Source: Polaromonas sp. CG_9.7 (lineage in GTDB: Bacteria; Pseudomonadota; Gammaproteobacteria; Burkholderiales; Burkholderiaceae_C). From it: a DNA stretch of 64,000 nt. The notes beneath the pieces were generated by a model. That model was not told the origin of the DNA. It ran no database searches and saw only the letters and a program-made list of their open reading frames with translations. Made by a program: the position numbers and the translations under genes. Shown piece by piece: positions 18,354 to 27,488 of this stretch. Location: assembly GCF_015752205.1 (NCBI RefSeq), contig NZ_JADOVG010000004.1, positions 1 through 64,000 of the forward strand, written 5' to 3'. Numbering within the stretch: position 1 is the stretch's first letter; every line of letters begins with the position of its first letter.

Positions 18354-18605
18354 ATGACCGAAGACCTGAACCGAAAAAACGAACTGAAGAAGATGGCGCT
18401 GTGCGAATCGTGCGCCGGCATCCAGCGCAACTGGCGCAAGGCACCGGGCCATCCCGAACTGGTGCAGGGCGGCAACCGCCAGGAAAAGCGCGGCGCCAGT
18501 CTGGTCACCCTCACCAGCTACCGCTGCGACCGCTGCGGCACAGCTTGGGAGTACGAGAACAACCGCGCCAACCAGCAAGCCGGCTGGTCGGTGGTGGGGC
18601 GCTAA
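18354..18605 (+). CDS. Small double-CxxC (zinc-ribbon-like) protein
   Basis: This is an 83-residue protein with two CxxC pairs, CESC near residue 17 and CDRC near 60, arranged like a zinc ribbon, and a C-terminal WEYENNRANQQAGWSV. I do not recognise a named family. ATG 18354 is preferred over the longer frame starting at 18216, which overlaps the DTW gene. It probably folds around one zinc ion; whether it binds nucleic acid is not shown by the sequence. Confidence 0.65.
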   Translation: MTEDLNRKNELKKMALCESCAGIQRNWRKAPGHPELVQGGNRQEKRGASLVTLTSYRCDRCGTAWEYENNRANQQAGWSVVGR

Positions 18606-18841
18606 TCCACGCTGCCAGCTCGGTTGCGCCAAAAAGTGCACAACCCACCTTGAATTTTCAGAAAAAAAGCACAAAGCGCCAAAGCGCATATATACCGCCT
18701 GACGGCTGTTTTTTTCCCGTGACTGATCCACCTGCGTTTCCAGGGTGGACTTGCGATGCGCCGCTATAGGCCAATGGCCTTCAGGCCAAAATGCGGGCTC
18801 CCGTGGGGCCTTCGTCCTGCGTTCATCCTCCAGGAACACGA

Positions 18842-19546
18842 ATGAACGATCTTGCCGCCTTTCCCGTGACACAAAAATGGCCCGCCCTTCACCCTGACCG
18901 GCTTCAGCTGTATTCACTGCCCACGCCCAACGGCGTGAAGGCGTCGATCATGCTGGAAGAAATCAAGCTCCCCTACGAAGTGCACCTGGTCAGCTTTGAA
19001 ACGCAGGACCAGATGACGCCAGAGTTCCTGTCGCTCAGCCCGAACAACAAGATTCCGGCAATCCTGGACCCGAACGGTCCGGGCGGCAAGCCGCTGGCGC
19101 TGTTCGAGTCGGGCGCCATCCTGCTTTATCTGGCCGACAAGACCGGCCTGTTCATGGCGCAGGACGCGGCCGGGCGCTACGAAACGATCCAGTGGCTGAT
19201 GTTCCAGATGGGCGGCATCGGCCCGATGTTTGGCCAGCTGGGATTTTTCAGCAAGTTTGCCGGCAAGGACTACGAAGACAAGCGCCCGCGCGATCGCTAC
19301 GTAGCCGAAGCGCGCCGCCTGCTCGGCGTGCTGGACCGGCGCCTGAAAGGCCGCGACTGGATCATGGGCGCGCACTACAGCATTGCCGACATCGCCACCT
19401 TTCCCTGGATTCGCAACCTGATTGGCTTCTACGAGGCCGGGGAACTGGTGGGCTTCGACGATTTCACACAGGTCAAGCGGGTGCTGGCGGCTTTCGGGGA
19501 GCGGCCGGCGGTGGTCAAGGGACTGGGCATTCCAAAACGTCCCTGA
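18842..19546 (+). CDS. Glutathione S-transferase family protein (YghU/YfcG-like)
   Basis: This is a 234-residue GST with a thioredoxin-like N-terminal domain (LYSLPTPNGVKASIMLEEI, then NKIPAILDP and FESGAILLYLADKTG) and an all-helical C-terminal domain with the N-capping motif YSIADIATFPW. The TPNG stretch is typical of the nu-class, disulfide-bond oxidoreductase group (YghU/YfcG). It uses glutathione and is likely cytoplasmic. AGGA precedes ATG 18842. It appears to be a single-gene unit. Confidence 0.9.
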   Translation: MNDLAAFPVTQKWPALHPDRLQLYSLPTPNGVKASIMLEEIKLPYEVHLVSFETQDQMTPEFLSLSPNNKIPAILDPNGPGGKPLALFESGAILLYLADKTGLFMAQDAAGRYETIQWLMFQMGGIGPMFGQLGFFSKFAGKDYEDKRPRDRYVAEARRLLGVLDRRLKGRDWIMGAHYSIADIATFPWIRNLIGFYEAGELVGFDDFTQVKRVLAAFGERPAVVKGLGIPKRP

Positions 19547-19592
19547 AGCTGAAGCGCGGAATCCGAAAGGCGGGGCTCCTGCCCTGCCCGGC

Positions 19593-20231
19593 TCACGCCT
19601 CGGGTTTGGTCCAGGTGAACACGCGGACTGGCGGCACGTTGGCGATTTCCCACTTCTTTTCGGGCGTGCCAAGGTAAGGCGACATGAAACCGGAAACATG
19701 CGCGCGCACCTGGTAGGCAACAAAGCGTCCGCCAGGACGAAGCACTCGGGCCACGCTGGACGCCACGCGGTCCGAAACCCCGGCCGGCATGGTGGAAAAC
19801 GGAATGCCCGAGATGATGGCATCGGGCGCAGGCAGCCAGCGCGCTTTCAAGAACTCGTCAAGGCGCTCTGCACTGCCTAGTTCCAGGCTGAAACGCGGGT
19901 CGTGAATGGACGCATGCAGGCGATGGTGAAACTCGGTGTCCAGCTCGATGGCCAGCAGCTGCGCGGTGGGCATCATGGCGCGCAAAAACGCAGAGGTCGT
20001 TCCGCCGGTGCCCGGCCCCAGTTCAACCACCATGCGCGCGTCGCTGATGCGCGCACTGCGCACCAGGCGCTGCTCCAGCTGTCGTGAACTCGGGATGATG
20101 GAGCCGACCTGGGCCGGATTTCGCACAAAGCCGCGAAGGAACTGGAAACTGTCCCGCAATTGGGCAAAGGCCGGACTGACGCAAGGTACGGCAACCTGGC
20201 CTGCCTGCCCTTCAACGCGTTGCTGGTTCAT
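19593..20231 (-). CDS. Class I SAM-dependent methyltransferase (PmtA-like)
   Basis: This is a 212-residue Rossmann methyltransferase. Motif I is VVELGPGTGGTTSAFL, and an acidic residue at the end of strand 2 (AIELD) would bind the SAM ribose. The overall layout (FLRGFVRNPAQVGSIIPSS before motif I, IISGIPFSTMP after) is like bacterial phospholipid N-methyltransferases and rRNA dimethylase-like proteins. A role in phosphatidylethanolamine methylation is possible but not certain. No partner gene is adjacent. Confidence 0.8.
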   Translation of the reverse strand: MNQQRVEGQAGQVAVPCVSPAFAQLRDSFQFLRGFVRNPAQVGSIIPSSRQLEQRLVRSARISDARMVVELGPGTGGTTSAFLRAMMPTAQLLAIELDTEFHHRLHASIHDPRFSLELGSAERLDEFLKARWLPAPDAIISGIPFSTMPAGVSDRVASSVARVLRPGGRFVAYQVRAHVSGFMSPYLGTPEKKWEIANVPPVRVFTWTKPEA

Positions 20232-20661
20232 GGTGCAAATCCTGTCCTGGCGGTGGTGTTTTGAGTCGGTGCTGCGTTGTGATGCACAAGCTGCCTCCTT
20301 GAAGCGTCGCAGCAGCGCTGTCGTCTGCTTTTATTCTGAAGCAGCCGCATGCTGGCGTTTGTCAGACGCTGCCTTGTCAGCATGGGTAGATTTACCCTCC
20401 TGCGCGCCGGCTCATCGGCTGGCAAGTCAGGACGAGCGTCAGGGCGAAGAAGATTTTTTGCTACTTTTTAAATAGCATTAAACTTATGCTGGTTGTGCGC
20501 CATTGCCTTTTTTGATGAAATTTTTATTTATCCGATCTGAACTTTTGGCTAAAACAGAGCGCACCTGCACCGCAGTCGGGTTTCGGACTACAAGCCGGAC
20601 ATTGCAGGCACGCTAAGCTAGAGCTTCCGGCGACATCAATGTAATTTTTTACTTTTTTTCC
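20232..20661. other. Divergent intergenic region
   Basis: This 430-base stretch lies between the methyltransferase (-) and transglutaminase (+) genes and contains one intergenic repeat copy (20454-20527). I find no gene and no clear promoter. Confidence 0.4.
20454..20527 (+). repeat. Comamonad-type intergenic repeat, copy 4
   Basis: It shows TTGCTACTTTTTAAATAGCA, then GTGCGCCATTGCC and TTTTTTGATGAAATTTTT, in the same arrangement as the other copies. Confidence 0.7.
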
Positions 20662-21498
20662 ATGAAGCTCAAAGCTGCCTGTTCCATCAGCGTGACCGCT
20701 GCCTCTGATTGCCCCATGGTGGCAATGCTGCGCCCACGCAGTGGCCAGACTCAGTGGGTCGTCAGCGAACGCTACGACCTCGACCCCTGGGTGCCAGTGG
20801 ACGAGTTTGCCGACGGCTATGGCAACCTGTGCCAGCGTCTGGTCGTGCCGCAGGGGCAGATGCAGATCAACGTTGAAGTGGTGATGGAAGTCGAAGACCA
20901 CATCGCGATTGCGCACGACGCGCCCAAGACCCCCATCACCGAACTGCCGGCCGATGTGCTGCACTATCTTCTGCAAAGCCGCTACTGCCCGTCGGACATG
21001 ATGCAGGATCAGGCATTGACCGTGGTCGGACTGGCACTGCCCGGCTATGCGCAGGTCGAAGCGATACGCGCCTGGATTTACGACAACCTTGAATACCGCT
21101 ATGGCGTCAGCACGGCAAGCACTGATGCACTCGACACGCTGGAGCATGGTGCAGGCGTGTGCCGTGATTTTTCGCATGTGGGCATCGGCCTGTGCCGCAG
21201 CCTGCAGATTCCGGCGCGCATGGTGGTCGGCTACCTGTACGGGCTCAAACCGATGGACCTGCATGCGTGGTTCGAGGCATTTGTCGGCGGACGCTGGTAC
21301 ACCTTTGACGCCACGCAGGACGCACCGCGCGGCGGCCGCATCGTGCTGGGCTATGGCCATGACGCGGCCGATGTGGCGTTTATCTCGGACTATGGGCTGC
21401 AGCCGCTGCAGCTTGACGACATGCAGGTCGAGGTGACGGCGGTTGAAGGCCTGGCGAATGACCAATCGAATCAATCCGGCAGCGCGGCTTTGAAGTAA
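20662..21498 (+). CDS. Transglutaminase-like domain protein
   Basis: This is a 278-residue protein with an N-terminal beta domain and a transglutaminase/protease core. The catalytic triad is visible as Cys in GAGVCRDFSH, His in DLHAWFEAF and Asp in TFDATQ. Bacterial members are usually cysteine peptidases or amidases rather than cross-linkers. There is no signal peptide, so it is probably cytoplasmic. It stands alone, ending near a hairpin terminator shared with the tannase-like gene. Confidence 0.85.
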   Translation: MKLKAACSISVTAASDCPMVAMLRPRSGQTQWVVSERYDLDPWVPVDEFADGYGNLCQRLVVPQGQMQINVEVVMEVEDHIAIAHDAPKTPITELPADVLHYLLQSRYCPSDMMQDQALTVVGLALPGYAQVEAIRAWIYDNLEYRYGVSTASTDALDTLEHGAGVCRDFSHVGIGLCRSLQIPARMVVGYLYGLKPMDLHAWFEAFVGGRWYTFDATQDAPRGGRIVLGYGHDAADVAFISDYGLQPLQLDDMQVEVTAVEGLANDQSNQSGSAALK

Positions 21499-21579
21499 TG
21501 TGATTTCTGGTACTTGATGCGTGTTGCAGGCTGTAGCGTTTCCAAAGCACTGGTGCCAGTACAAAACGATACAAAAACG

Positions 21580-21600
21580 CCCGTTCAGGAACGGGAATTT
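21580..21600. terminator. Bidirectional intrinsic terminator
   Basis: The stem CCCGTTC (21580-21586) and GAACGGG (21589-21595), with a two-base loop, is followed by AATTTTTATTT on the + strand. A short A-run on the other side gives a U-run for the minus strand. It serves the convergent transglutaminase and tannase-like genes. Confidence 0.75.
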
Positions 21601-21650
21601 TTATTTGATGACGTCGGAACAGCGCCCGACGGTGTGAGGCCCGTTATTCG

Positions 21651-23381
21651 TTATTGCGTGACGCAGGCATAGCTCGGGGCCACGTTGATGTCACCTGCGC
21701 CTTTGTACTTTGCCCAGGACGGGTAGTCACACAGCGGCCGGGTTCGGCCCGGAACGCCGGCCGTGTCGGCCACCACCTGATTTGGCGGAGCCGCACCCTT
21801 TTCAACCCAGTTTTCAAGCGTGGTCAACGAGTCCCAGGACGCATTGAACACACTGCTGACGGCATGCCCGTAACCGGGAATCTCGTAATACCGGGCAAAG
21901 CTGTCAACCTTGGCCGCCCCCATGGTGTTGCGGATGCGGTCCCAGTACTGCTCGGTCGCCCTGGTGCTGACAAGCGCATCATGCGATCCGTGCGCCATCA
22001 GGATCTTGCCACCTTTGGCCTGGAAGGCCGACAAGTCGGACTTGTTGAGGTCCTGGATGCCTGTCAGTTCGACAATCCGCGCTTGCAGGCTGCCGGGATT
22101 TTGCGGGTCCAGGCTCAAGGAGTTGAAAGTCGGATCGCGTGTCACGAAAAACCGCACCCACTGGTCCCAGAAGGTGCTGCCGTAAGGTGGGCTGGTGGTC
22201 GCAGTGATCAAAGGCATGGGATTGGCAGGCTGCTCGGTTCCCAACGACAGCGTCAGAACGGTCGGCTGTAGCGGACTGGTGCCCGGAATTCCAAAATCGG
22301 TTCCCCAGGTGTTGAAGCCCGGGTAGGTGGTTTCACCGCTGGCCAGCGCATAGTTCAGGGCAAGTGGCGTGTTGGTGACATTGAACGCGGTGATCTGCGC
22401 ATCGGACAGGCAGGTATCCCCGGTATCGGCACCACCAACGCAACGTATCGGCGTACCGTTCAGGGTTGCCGTGGCGGGGTCAAAGCTTGCATTGCAAGCT
22501 TTGACATTGCTGATCAGCCCGTCGGTGACGCCATCGAGCGCGTCACACGCGGCCAGCGACGCGTCATACAACACCTTGCGTTTGGCCCGGCTTGGGTAGG
22601 CGCCCGGCTTGGCAAGCTCCCTGGTGATGCGACCAAATTGCAGGTCCAGGCTGGCGGCATTCCAGGCGGGATACAAAACGATGGCACCGTCGAAATCCTG
22701 CGGCCAGTTCTGCACCGCAATCAAGGCTTCCCGTCCGCCCGTGGAACCGCCGGCAAAATAGGTCTTTTTCACGGTGTCGGCATAGCGCGCCTGGATGATC
22801 GTGATGGCGGCATCACGCGTTTTCTTCAACGCATCGGAAGAAAAGTTTTTCAGTGCCTCGTCGTTTGCGCCAAAGGTGCCGTCACGGCTGCCATTGGCAT
22901 TGGCCTGGTGGCCAGAGTCGCTGCCAAAGGTGGCGTATCCGCGCGCAAGCGGCGTCGGCTTGTCGATCGGCCCGGCGGGAACGTTGCCAGCGCCGGTGGC
23001 AATGACGCCGTTGTATCCGCCACCCCCAAACATCATGGCCTTGCTGTTCCAATTCACAGGCAAATTCACCTGAAACTTGATTTTTGGTGCGTTGGTGTCC
23101 ACCGGATTGATGTCGCCCAGCACCTTGCAATATTCCGCCACGGCTGCGACACCGGTCCCGGCTGCGGGAACCAGCACGGTGCTGGTCACGACAGCACCGG
23201 TCGTCGGCAAGCCAATCGAAGCGGCCGCAATGGTCAAGCCATTGAGTTCGGTGCAAGTCTTGGCGACCTGCGCCGGCGGCGGTGGCGCCGGGTTGTCGCT
23301 GCCGCCGCAGGCGCTCAGCGCCAGTATGGCAGCGGCCAGCGTGGTCAGTTTCAAAGTCGTGTTCTTGGATGCAATGGTCAT
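21651..23381 (-). CDS. Tannase/feruloyl-esterase family lipoprotein
   Basis: This is a 576-residue alpha/beta hydrolase of the tannase/feruloyl-esterase family. The start at 23381 gives MTIASKN followed by a signal and lipobox LSACGGS. The nucleophile region is FAGGSTGGREAL, the acid HGSHDALVSTR, and the late His PGYGHAVSS. Several Cys (CTELNG, RTRPLCDYP) probably form the family disulfides. Such enzymes release gallate or hydroxycinnamates from esters outside the cell. No aromatic catabolic genes are nearby, so the substrate is open. The upstream extension of the frame lacks a signal. Confidence 0.88.
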   Translation of the reverse strand: MTIASKNTTLKLTTLAAAILALSACGGSDNPAPPPPAQVAKTCTELNGLTIAAASIGLPTTGAVVTSTVLVPAAGTGVAAVAEYCKVLGDINPVDTNAPKIKFQVNLPVNWNSKAMMFGGGGYNGVIATGAGNVPAGPIDKPTPLARGYATFGSDSGHQANANGSRDGTFGANDEALKNFSSDALKKTRDAAITIIQARYADTVKKTYFAGGSTGGREALIAVQNWPQDFDGAIVLYPAWNAASLDLQFGRITRELAKPGAYPSRAKRKVLYDASLAACDALDGVTDGLISNVKACNASFDPATATLNGTPIRCVGGADTGDTCLSDAQITAFNVTNTPLALNYALASGETTYPGFNTWGTDFGIPGTSPLQPTVLTLSLGTEQPANPMPLITATTSPPYGSTFWDQWVRFFVTRDPTFNSLSLDPQNPGSLQARIVELTGIQDLNKSDLSAFQAKGGKILMAHGSHDALVSTRATEQYWDRIRNTMGAAKVDSFARYYEIPGYGHAVSSVFNASWDSLTTLENWVEKGAAPPNQVVADTAGVPGRTRPLCDYPSWAKYKGAGDINVAPSYACVTQ

Positions 23382-23784
23382 GTCTCGCCTTCTTATGTTG
23401 AATTGTTCATTCACCTGCGCGCGACGCACACCTGTTTCTCAACAACTTCGGCTTGCAGCCAACTTGCCCTTCAGGGGTGCGGACCTTCAGCAGTCCGCAA
23501 AAATGCCGAGCAAACTGTTGAAGCCATTCGCATGATGGGCTGCAACATCGGGCGTTTCAATTCCGTATGACTACTTACCGGGGTAAGCGAGCTTGACGAT
23601 TGCATAAAAAAATACGCGGTTGTCTCTGGCTTTGTTTCCTGAAAAGCCATCCCTGCCAGCGCACGGCTGACCTGCGGCAGTGGCGGTTGCCACCAGACAA
23701 AAAGAAGGCATGTTTGCCGTAAGGGGTCCGCGGATTCATTGCCCTTGCCTTGCGTGGCTTATGAAGTTCAGGCAAATTTGGCGC
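23382..23784. other. Intergenic stretch, nothing recognised
   Basis: About 400 bases lie between the tannase-like gene and the broken reductase. I see no repeat copy and no convincing gene. Confidence 0.4.
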
Positions 23785-24218
23785 ATGCTTATTCCGCCAT
23801 TTCCCTCCCGTGGTGCAGACCGGCGCACCGCCTTGCGCCTGTCCGCACGCGCACTCGCCGCCCTGTCCGTAGCCGCGCCCTGGTGGGCAGGGGCGCTGGC
23901 CCAACCCGTGCGACCTGCGCCATCGCTGGCCCTGCCCATGACAGCCCCCATCAACACCCGACCGATTCCCTCAACCGGCGAAGCGCTGCCGGTCATTGGC
24001 TGCGGCGCCTCGCGGGCAAGCCGCTGCCCGGCTGGGCACCGGACATCGGCTGCACCAGCTGGGCGCAGGTGCTGCTGAAATTCGTGCTGAGCCACCCGGC
24101 CGTGACCTGCGCGATTCCAGGCACCGGCCGGTCCAGGCACAGGCAGGACAACCTGGCGGCAGGCCGGGGCGGCGTGCCCGATGCGGCATTCTGGCGCCAG
24201 CATGCGGATTCGCCGTAG
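23785..24218 (+). pseudogene. Tat-exported aldo/keto reductase, internal deletion
   Basis: The first frame reads RRTALRLSARALAALSVAA, a twin-Arg signal, then PIPSTGEALPVIGCG, the N-terminus of a secreted aldo/keto reductase. Near 24003-24012 the frame changes and reads GKPLPGWAPDIGCTSWAQVL, then HPAVTCAIPGTG and DAAFWRQHADS, the C-terminal end of the same family, to TAG 24216-24218. The roughly 150 or more residues that carry the catalytic Tyr/Lys/His are missing. A single deletion explains the structure. Confidence 0.75.
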
Positions 24219-24239
24219 GCGTGAGGGCTGACGACGCGC

Positions 24240-24305
24240 TATAAGCTATCGAATCAATAGCTGCTTGTGCTTACGCTGCTTGCGCAAAGGGCTGATTTCT
24301 CTGTT
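24240..24305 (+). repeat. Comamonad-type intergenic repeat, copy 5
   Basis: It reads AAGCTATCGAATCAATAGCT, then GCTTGTGC, CTTGCGCAAAGGGCTG and ATTTC. The first palindrome GCTAT...ATAGC is well kept. Confidence 0.7.
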
Positions 24306-24477
24306 ATCCATGCTTGCTGCGCCTGCTCGCCGTGTGTGCCCAACCCGAACAGACAAGTCGCTTCAGGTACACACCAGCCGCCGCCTGACCCGGGCCGGCA
24401 CCTTCGCCGATTGACAGCCGGTTTTTTGCACCGGACGATTCAACCCATCGACCACTCCTTACTTCCAGGCCAGCCCC

Positions 24478-25503
24478 ATGCCCCACACCCAAGCCAATCC
24501 CTTCCCGGCGCCCGTCGTCGTCCTGACCGGCGCCTCCAGCGGCATTGGCCACGCTGCTGCGCTGGCCTTTGCGCGTGCAGGCGCCAAGCTGGTGCTGGCC
24601 GCGCGCGGTCCCGAGGCGCTGGACAAGGTGGCGGCCGAATGCGCGCTGCTGGACGCGCAGGCGCTGGCCGTGCCGACCGACGTGACCGATGCCGACGCCA
24701 TGCAGGCGCTGGCAGAGGCGGCCCTCCAGCGCTTTGGCCGCATCGACGTCTGGATCAACAACGTCGGCATCGGCGCCATCGGCGCGTTTGACGCCACGCC
24801 GATGGAAGCGCACGAGCGCGTGATCGCGGCCAACCTGCTGGGCCACATGAACGGCGCGCATGCAGTGCTGCCGCATTTTCGCCAGCGCGGGCGCGGCACG
24901 CTGATCAACATGATCTCGTCGGGCGGCTGGGTTCCGGCGCCGTATGCCGCGGCCTACACCGCCAGCAAGTTCGGGCTGCGCGGCTTTTCCGAGGCGCTGC
25001 GGGCCGAACTGGGCAACCTGCCCGATGTGCATGTCTGCGAGGTCTACCCGACATTTGTCGACACGCCGGGCCTGTTCCACGGCGCCAATTACACCGGCAA
25101 GCGCCTTCGCCCGCCGCCGCCGGTGCTGGACCCGCGCACGGTGGCCAAAGCGCTGGTGGCGCTGAGCCGGACGCCGCGCAACGTGACGGCGATTGGCAGC
25201 GTGGCGATCCCCGGGCGGCTGGCGCATGCCGTCGCGCCCGGGCTGACCGGCCGCCTTGCACGCTGGCTGACCGACCGGGCGCTCGAGCGCGCCGGCCCGG
25301 CGCCGGTCACCAACGGCAACTTGTTCGAGCCGTCGCGTGTGCACACCATCGACGGCGGCCACCGCACGCTGGCGGTGCGCGCCATGCCGGTGGCCGCCGT
25401 GGCGCTGGCCGGCGCGGTCGGGCTGGGGCTGATGTGGGCGATGCGCCCGCGTCGGCCGCACAGCACGCGACGGGTGGCGAAACGGGACAGGTCAGCGCGC
25501 TGA
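24478..25503 (+). CDS. SDR-family oxidoreductase with C-terminal membrane segment
   Basis: This is a 341-residue short-chain dehydrogenase. Its Rossmann motif is TGASSGIG, the NNxG motif reads NNVG, and the catalytic Ser and YxxxK appear as ISSGG and YTASK. After the core (about residue 250) it continues through PVTNGNLFEPS to a hydrophobic segment near 304-322, with an Arg-rich tail. The tail would tether the enzyme to the membrane. Such extended SDRs are common in this group, with unknown substrates. There is no operon partner. Confidence 0.87.
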   Translation: MPHTQANPFPAPVVVLTGASSGIGHAAALAFARAGAKLVLAARGPEALDKVAAECALLDAQALAVPTDVTDADAMQALAEAALQRFGRIDVWINNVGIGAIGAFDATPMEAHERVIAANLLGHMNGAHAVLPHFRQRGRGTLINMISSGGWVPAPYAAAYTASKFGLRGFSEALRAELGNLPDVHVCEVYPTFVDTPGLFHGANYTGKRLRPPPPVLDPRTVAKALVALSRTPRNVTAIGSVAIPGRLAHAVAPGLTGRLARWLTDRALERAGPAPVTNGNLFEPSRVHTIDGGHRTLAVRAMPVAAVALAGAVGLGLMWAMRPRRPHSTRRVAKRDRSAR

Positions 25504-25565
25504 ATTGCCCACCCGGCGCACGGCCACTTCAGTCCGACGGCTGAAGGTCGTTTGCCGTTTACCGT

Positions 25566-26135
25566 TCACCAGCCGCCTGAACCCGGTCCGCCCTTGAACG
25601 GCCCGACCACCTCGGGCGTGATCCAGCCGGCATAAAAACCGCCCGGTTGCGGCTGCACCCGCAGGCCGTCCACGAAGCATTCCAGGTGCTGCGGGTAAAA
25701 CCCGAAATGGCCGGCCAGCGCGTCGTATGGCGCCATCGGCTGCGTGTACGACCAGGCCACGCGGTCAAGCGCGACACCGCCGGGCAGCGGCACCGACCAA
25801 TAGGCCGCCTCACCTTTCCATTCGCAGTGCGACGTGCCGCCCGCCGGCACCAGACGGTCGATGCGAACGTCTTCTTTCGGCAGGTAAAAGCCCGGCGGGC
25901 TGGCGGTTTCCAGCAGGCGCAGCGCCCGGCGGCTGCGGGCAATTTCCAGACTGCCGGCCATCACGACCACTTCGCGGCTGTCAGCCGCCAGCCGGGGCGG
26001 GCGCGGATAGTCCCAGACCGATTCCTGGCCCGCCTTCGTCGGCAGCGCAAACGCCGGGCGTTCGCGGCCCACGTGCTGCCAAAGGGAAGTGGCGTGGGCC
26101 AGGCGGTCGGCATCGCTTCGGTTCATGCGGTTCAT
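25566..26135 (-). CDS. DUF427 domain protein
   Basis: This is a 189-residue DUF427 protein. The family core is recognised by VWDYPRPPRL, PPGFYLPKEDVR, SHCEWKGEAAYWSV, VAWSYTQP and FYPQHLECFVDG. The domain is widespread in bacteria and fungi with no settled function. AGGAG six bases before the start at 26135 supports it. It is cytoplasmic. It follows the FGE-like lipoprotein gene on the same strand after a 57-base gap, so co-transcription is possible. Confidence 0.88.
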   Translation of the reverse strand: MNRMNRSDADRLAHATSLWQHVGRERPAFALPTKAGQESVWDYPRPPRLAADSREVVVMAGSLEIARSRRALRLLETASPPGFYLPKEDVRIDRLVPAGGTSHCEWKGEAAYWSVPLPGGVALDRVAWSYTQPMAPYDALAGHFGFYPQHLECFVDGLRVQPQPGGFYAGWITPEVVGPFKGGPGSGGW

Positions 26136-26192
26136 GGGGCGCTCCTGGAAAATGGCATGTCATTGAATCAAATCCGTCCATTTTTTCAGCAC

Positions 26193-27209
26193 TCAGCGGT
26201 CTGCGCTGCCGGCTTCCAGCAGCAGCCGCATGCCGACCAGGGTATAGCGGGTCTGCGGCGAATTCCAGTTGCGGTAGCTGCAGCGCGAATACAGTGCCCA
26301 GGTGTGCCACGAACCGCCCCGGCGCACGCGCACCGAGCCATCGGCAGGGCCGGGCGGATCGACGGCTGGCGAGGCGGCGTAATAGGCCTCGTCATGCCAG
26401 TCGGCGGTCCATTCCCAGGCATTGCCCAGCATGTCGTAGAGGCCGAAGGCGTTCGGCCGATAGCTGCCGACCGGCGCAGTGAAGGCATGGCCGTCTGACC
26501 CTGGCTGCGCCTGGGCGCGCAACGCCGGCCAATAAGCGGCGGCATCGGCGTCAAAGGTGTTGGCGATCTGCAGCAGCGACCCGGGCGAATTGCCGCTGTA
26601 GTAGCGCGAGGTCGATCCGGCGCGGCAGGCGTATTCCCACTCGGCTTCGCTCGGCAGGCGGTAGCGGCGGCCTTCTTTGCGGCTCAGCCAGCGGCTCATC
26701 GCCACGGCGTCGTTCCAGGTGACGTTGAGCACCGGGTGTGTGTCGTCCTGCGCAAAGCCCGGATTGCGCCACGAATACTTCGGGTCGCGGCCTTCAAACA
26801 GGTCACCGCGCTTTGAGGCCGCCGGGTCATAAGCGGGGTTGTAGCCATAGCCACCGGTGCCGTCAGCCACTGATTCAGGCACATGGCCCGAAGCCTCGAC
26901 GAACCGGCGAAACTGCCCGACCGTGACCTCATGCTGGCCAAGGAAAAAAGGCCGGCTGATGCGCACCCGATGCACCGGCGCCTCGTCGCTCAGCTCGGCG
27001 AAGCGCCACGCCTCGTTCTGCGGATAGTCACGCGCCAGCGCCTGCGGGGTTTCGTCGCTGCCCATCAGGAATTCTCCGGCGGGCAGCCGGACGAAGGTCA
27101 TGCCCAGCGAGTTTTCAAGCACTTCGGGCCCGGGCAGAATGGGCGTTGAAGTGCAAGCTGCCAGAAATAGCGGGCTGGCGAGCAGAAAAAGCAGGTTGTG
27201 TGGGTTCAT
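26193..27209 (-). CDS. Formylglycine-generating-enzyme-like (SUMF1) lipoprotein
   Basis: This is a 338-residue lipoprotein: MNPHNLLFLLASPLFLAAC gives a lipobox (LAAC). The rest is an FGE-sulfatase fold with FVRLPAGEFLMGS, HEVTVGQFRRFVEASGH, VTWNDAVAMSRWL, RLPSEAEWEYACRAG and RRGGSWHTWALYSRC. The family includes sulfatase-activating enzymes but also many non-enzymatic or differently acting members. I do not see the paired active-site Cys of the true aerobic FGE with confidence, and no sulfatase gene is nearby, so its catalytic role is open. It would face the periplasm. Confidence 0.87.
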   Translation of the reverse strand: MNPHNLLFLLASPLFLAACTSTPILPGPEVLENSLGMTFVRLPAGEFLMGSDETPQALARDYPQNEAWRFAELSDEAPVHRVRISRPFFLGQHEVTVGQFRRFVEASGHVPESVADGTGGYGYNPAYDPAASKRGDLFEGRDPKYSWRNPGFAQDDTHPVLNVTWNDAVAMSRWLSRKEGRRYRLPSEAEWEYACRAGSTSRYYSGNSPGSLLQIANTFDADAAAYWPALRAQAQPGSDGHAFTAPVGSYRPNAFGLYDMLGNAWEWTADWHDEAYYAASPAVDPPGPADGSVRVRRGGSWHTWALYSRCSYRNWNSPQTRYTLVGMRLLLEAGSADR

Positions 27210-27488
27210 GATGTTTCAATTTGTGAACTTGGAAGCGCCACTTTAGGGCATCTGGCGAAGCCTGTCCTTACGGTGGTGCAGCCGGCGCAGTGCATGCTTC
27301 CCGACGCTGGCTGCTTGAAAACACATCCATACGAAGGCTGCAGCAGGTCTGGCAGGCATGGGAATTGCTGCTTTCAAGCTCAACACGTGTTCTAACGAAT
27401 TCGTCAGGAATGTCTCTGGTGCGAGGATTCTTTCAGACCTATGCTTTTCTCCTGCCCTGAAGGCCTTTTTCTGCACCGGATGCATGCC

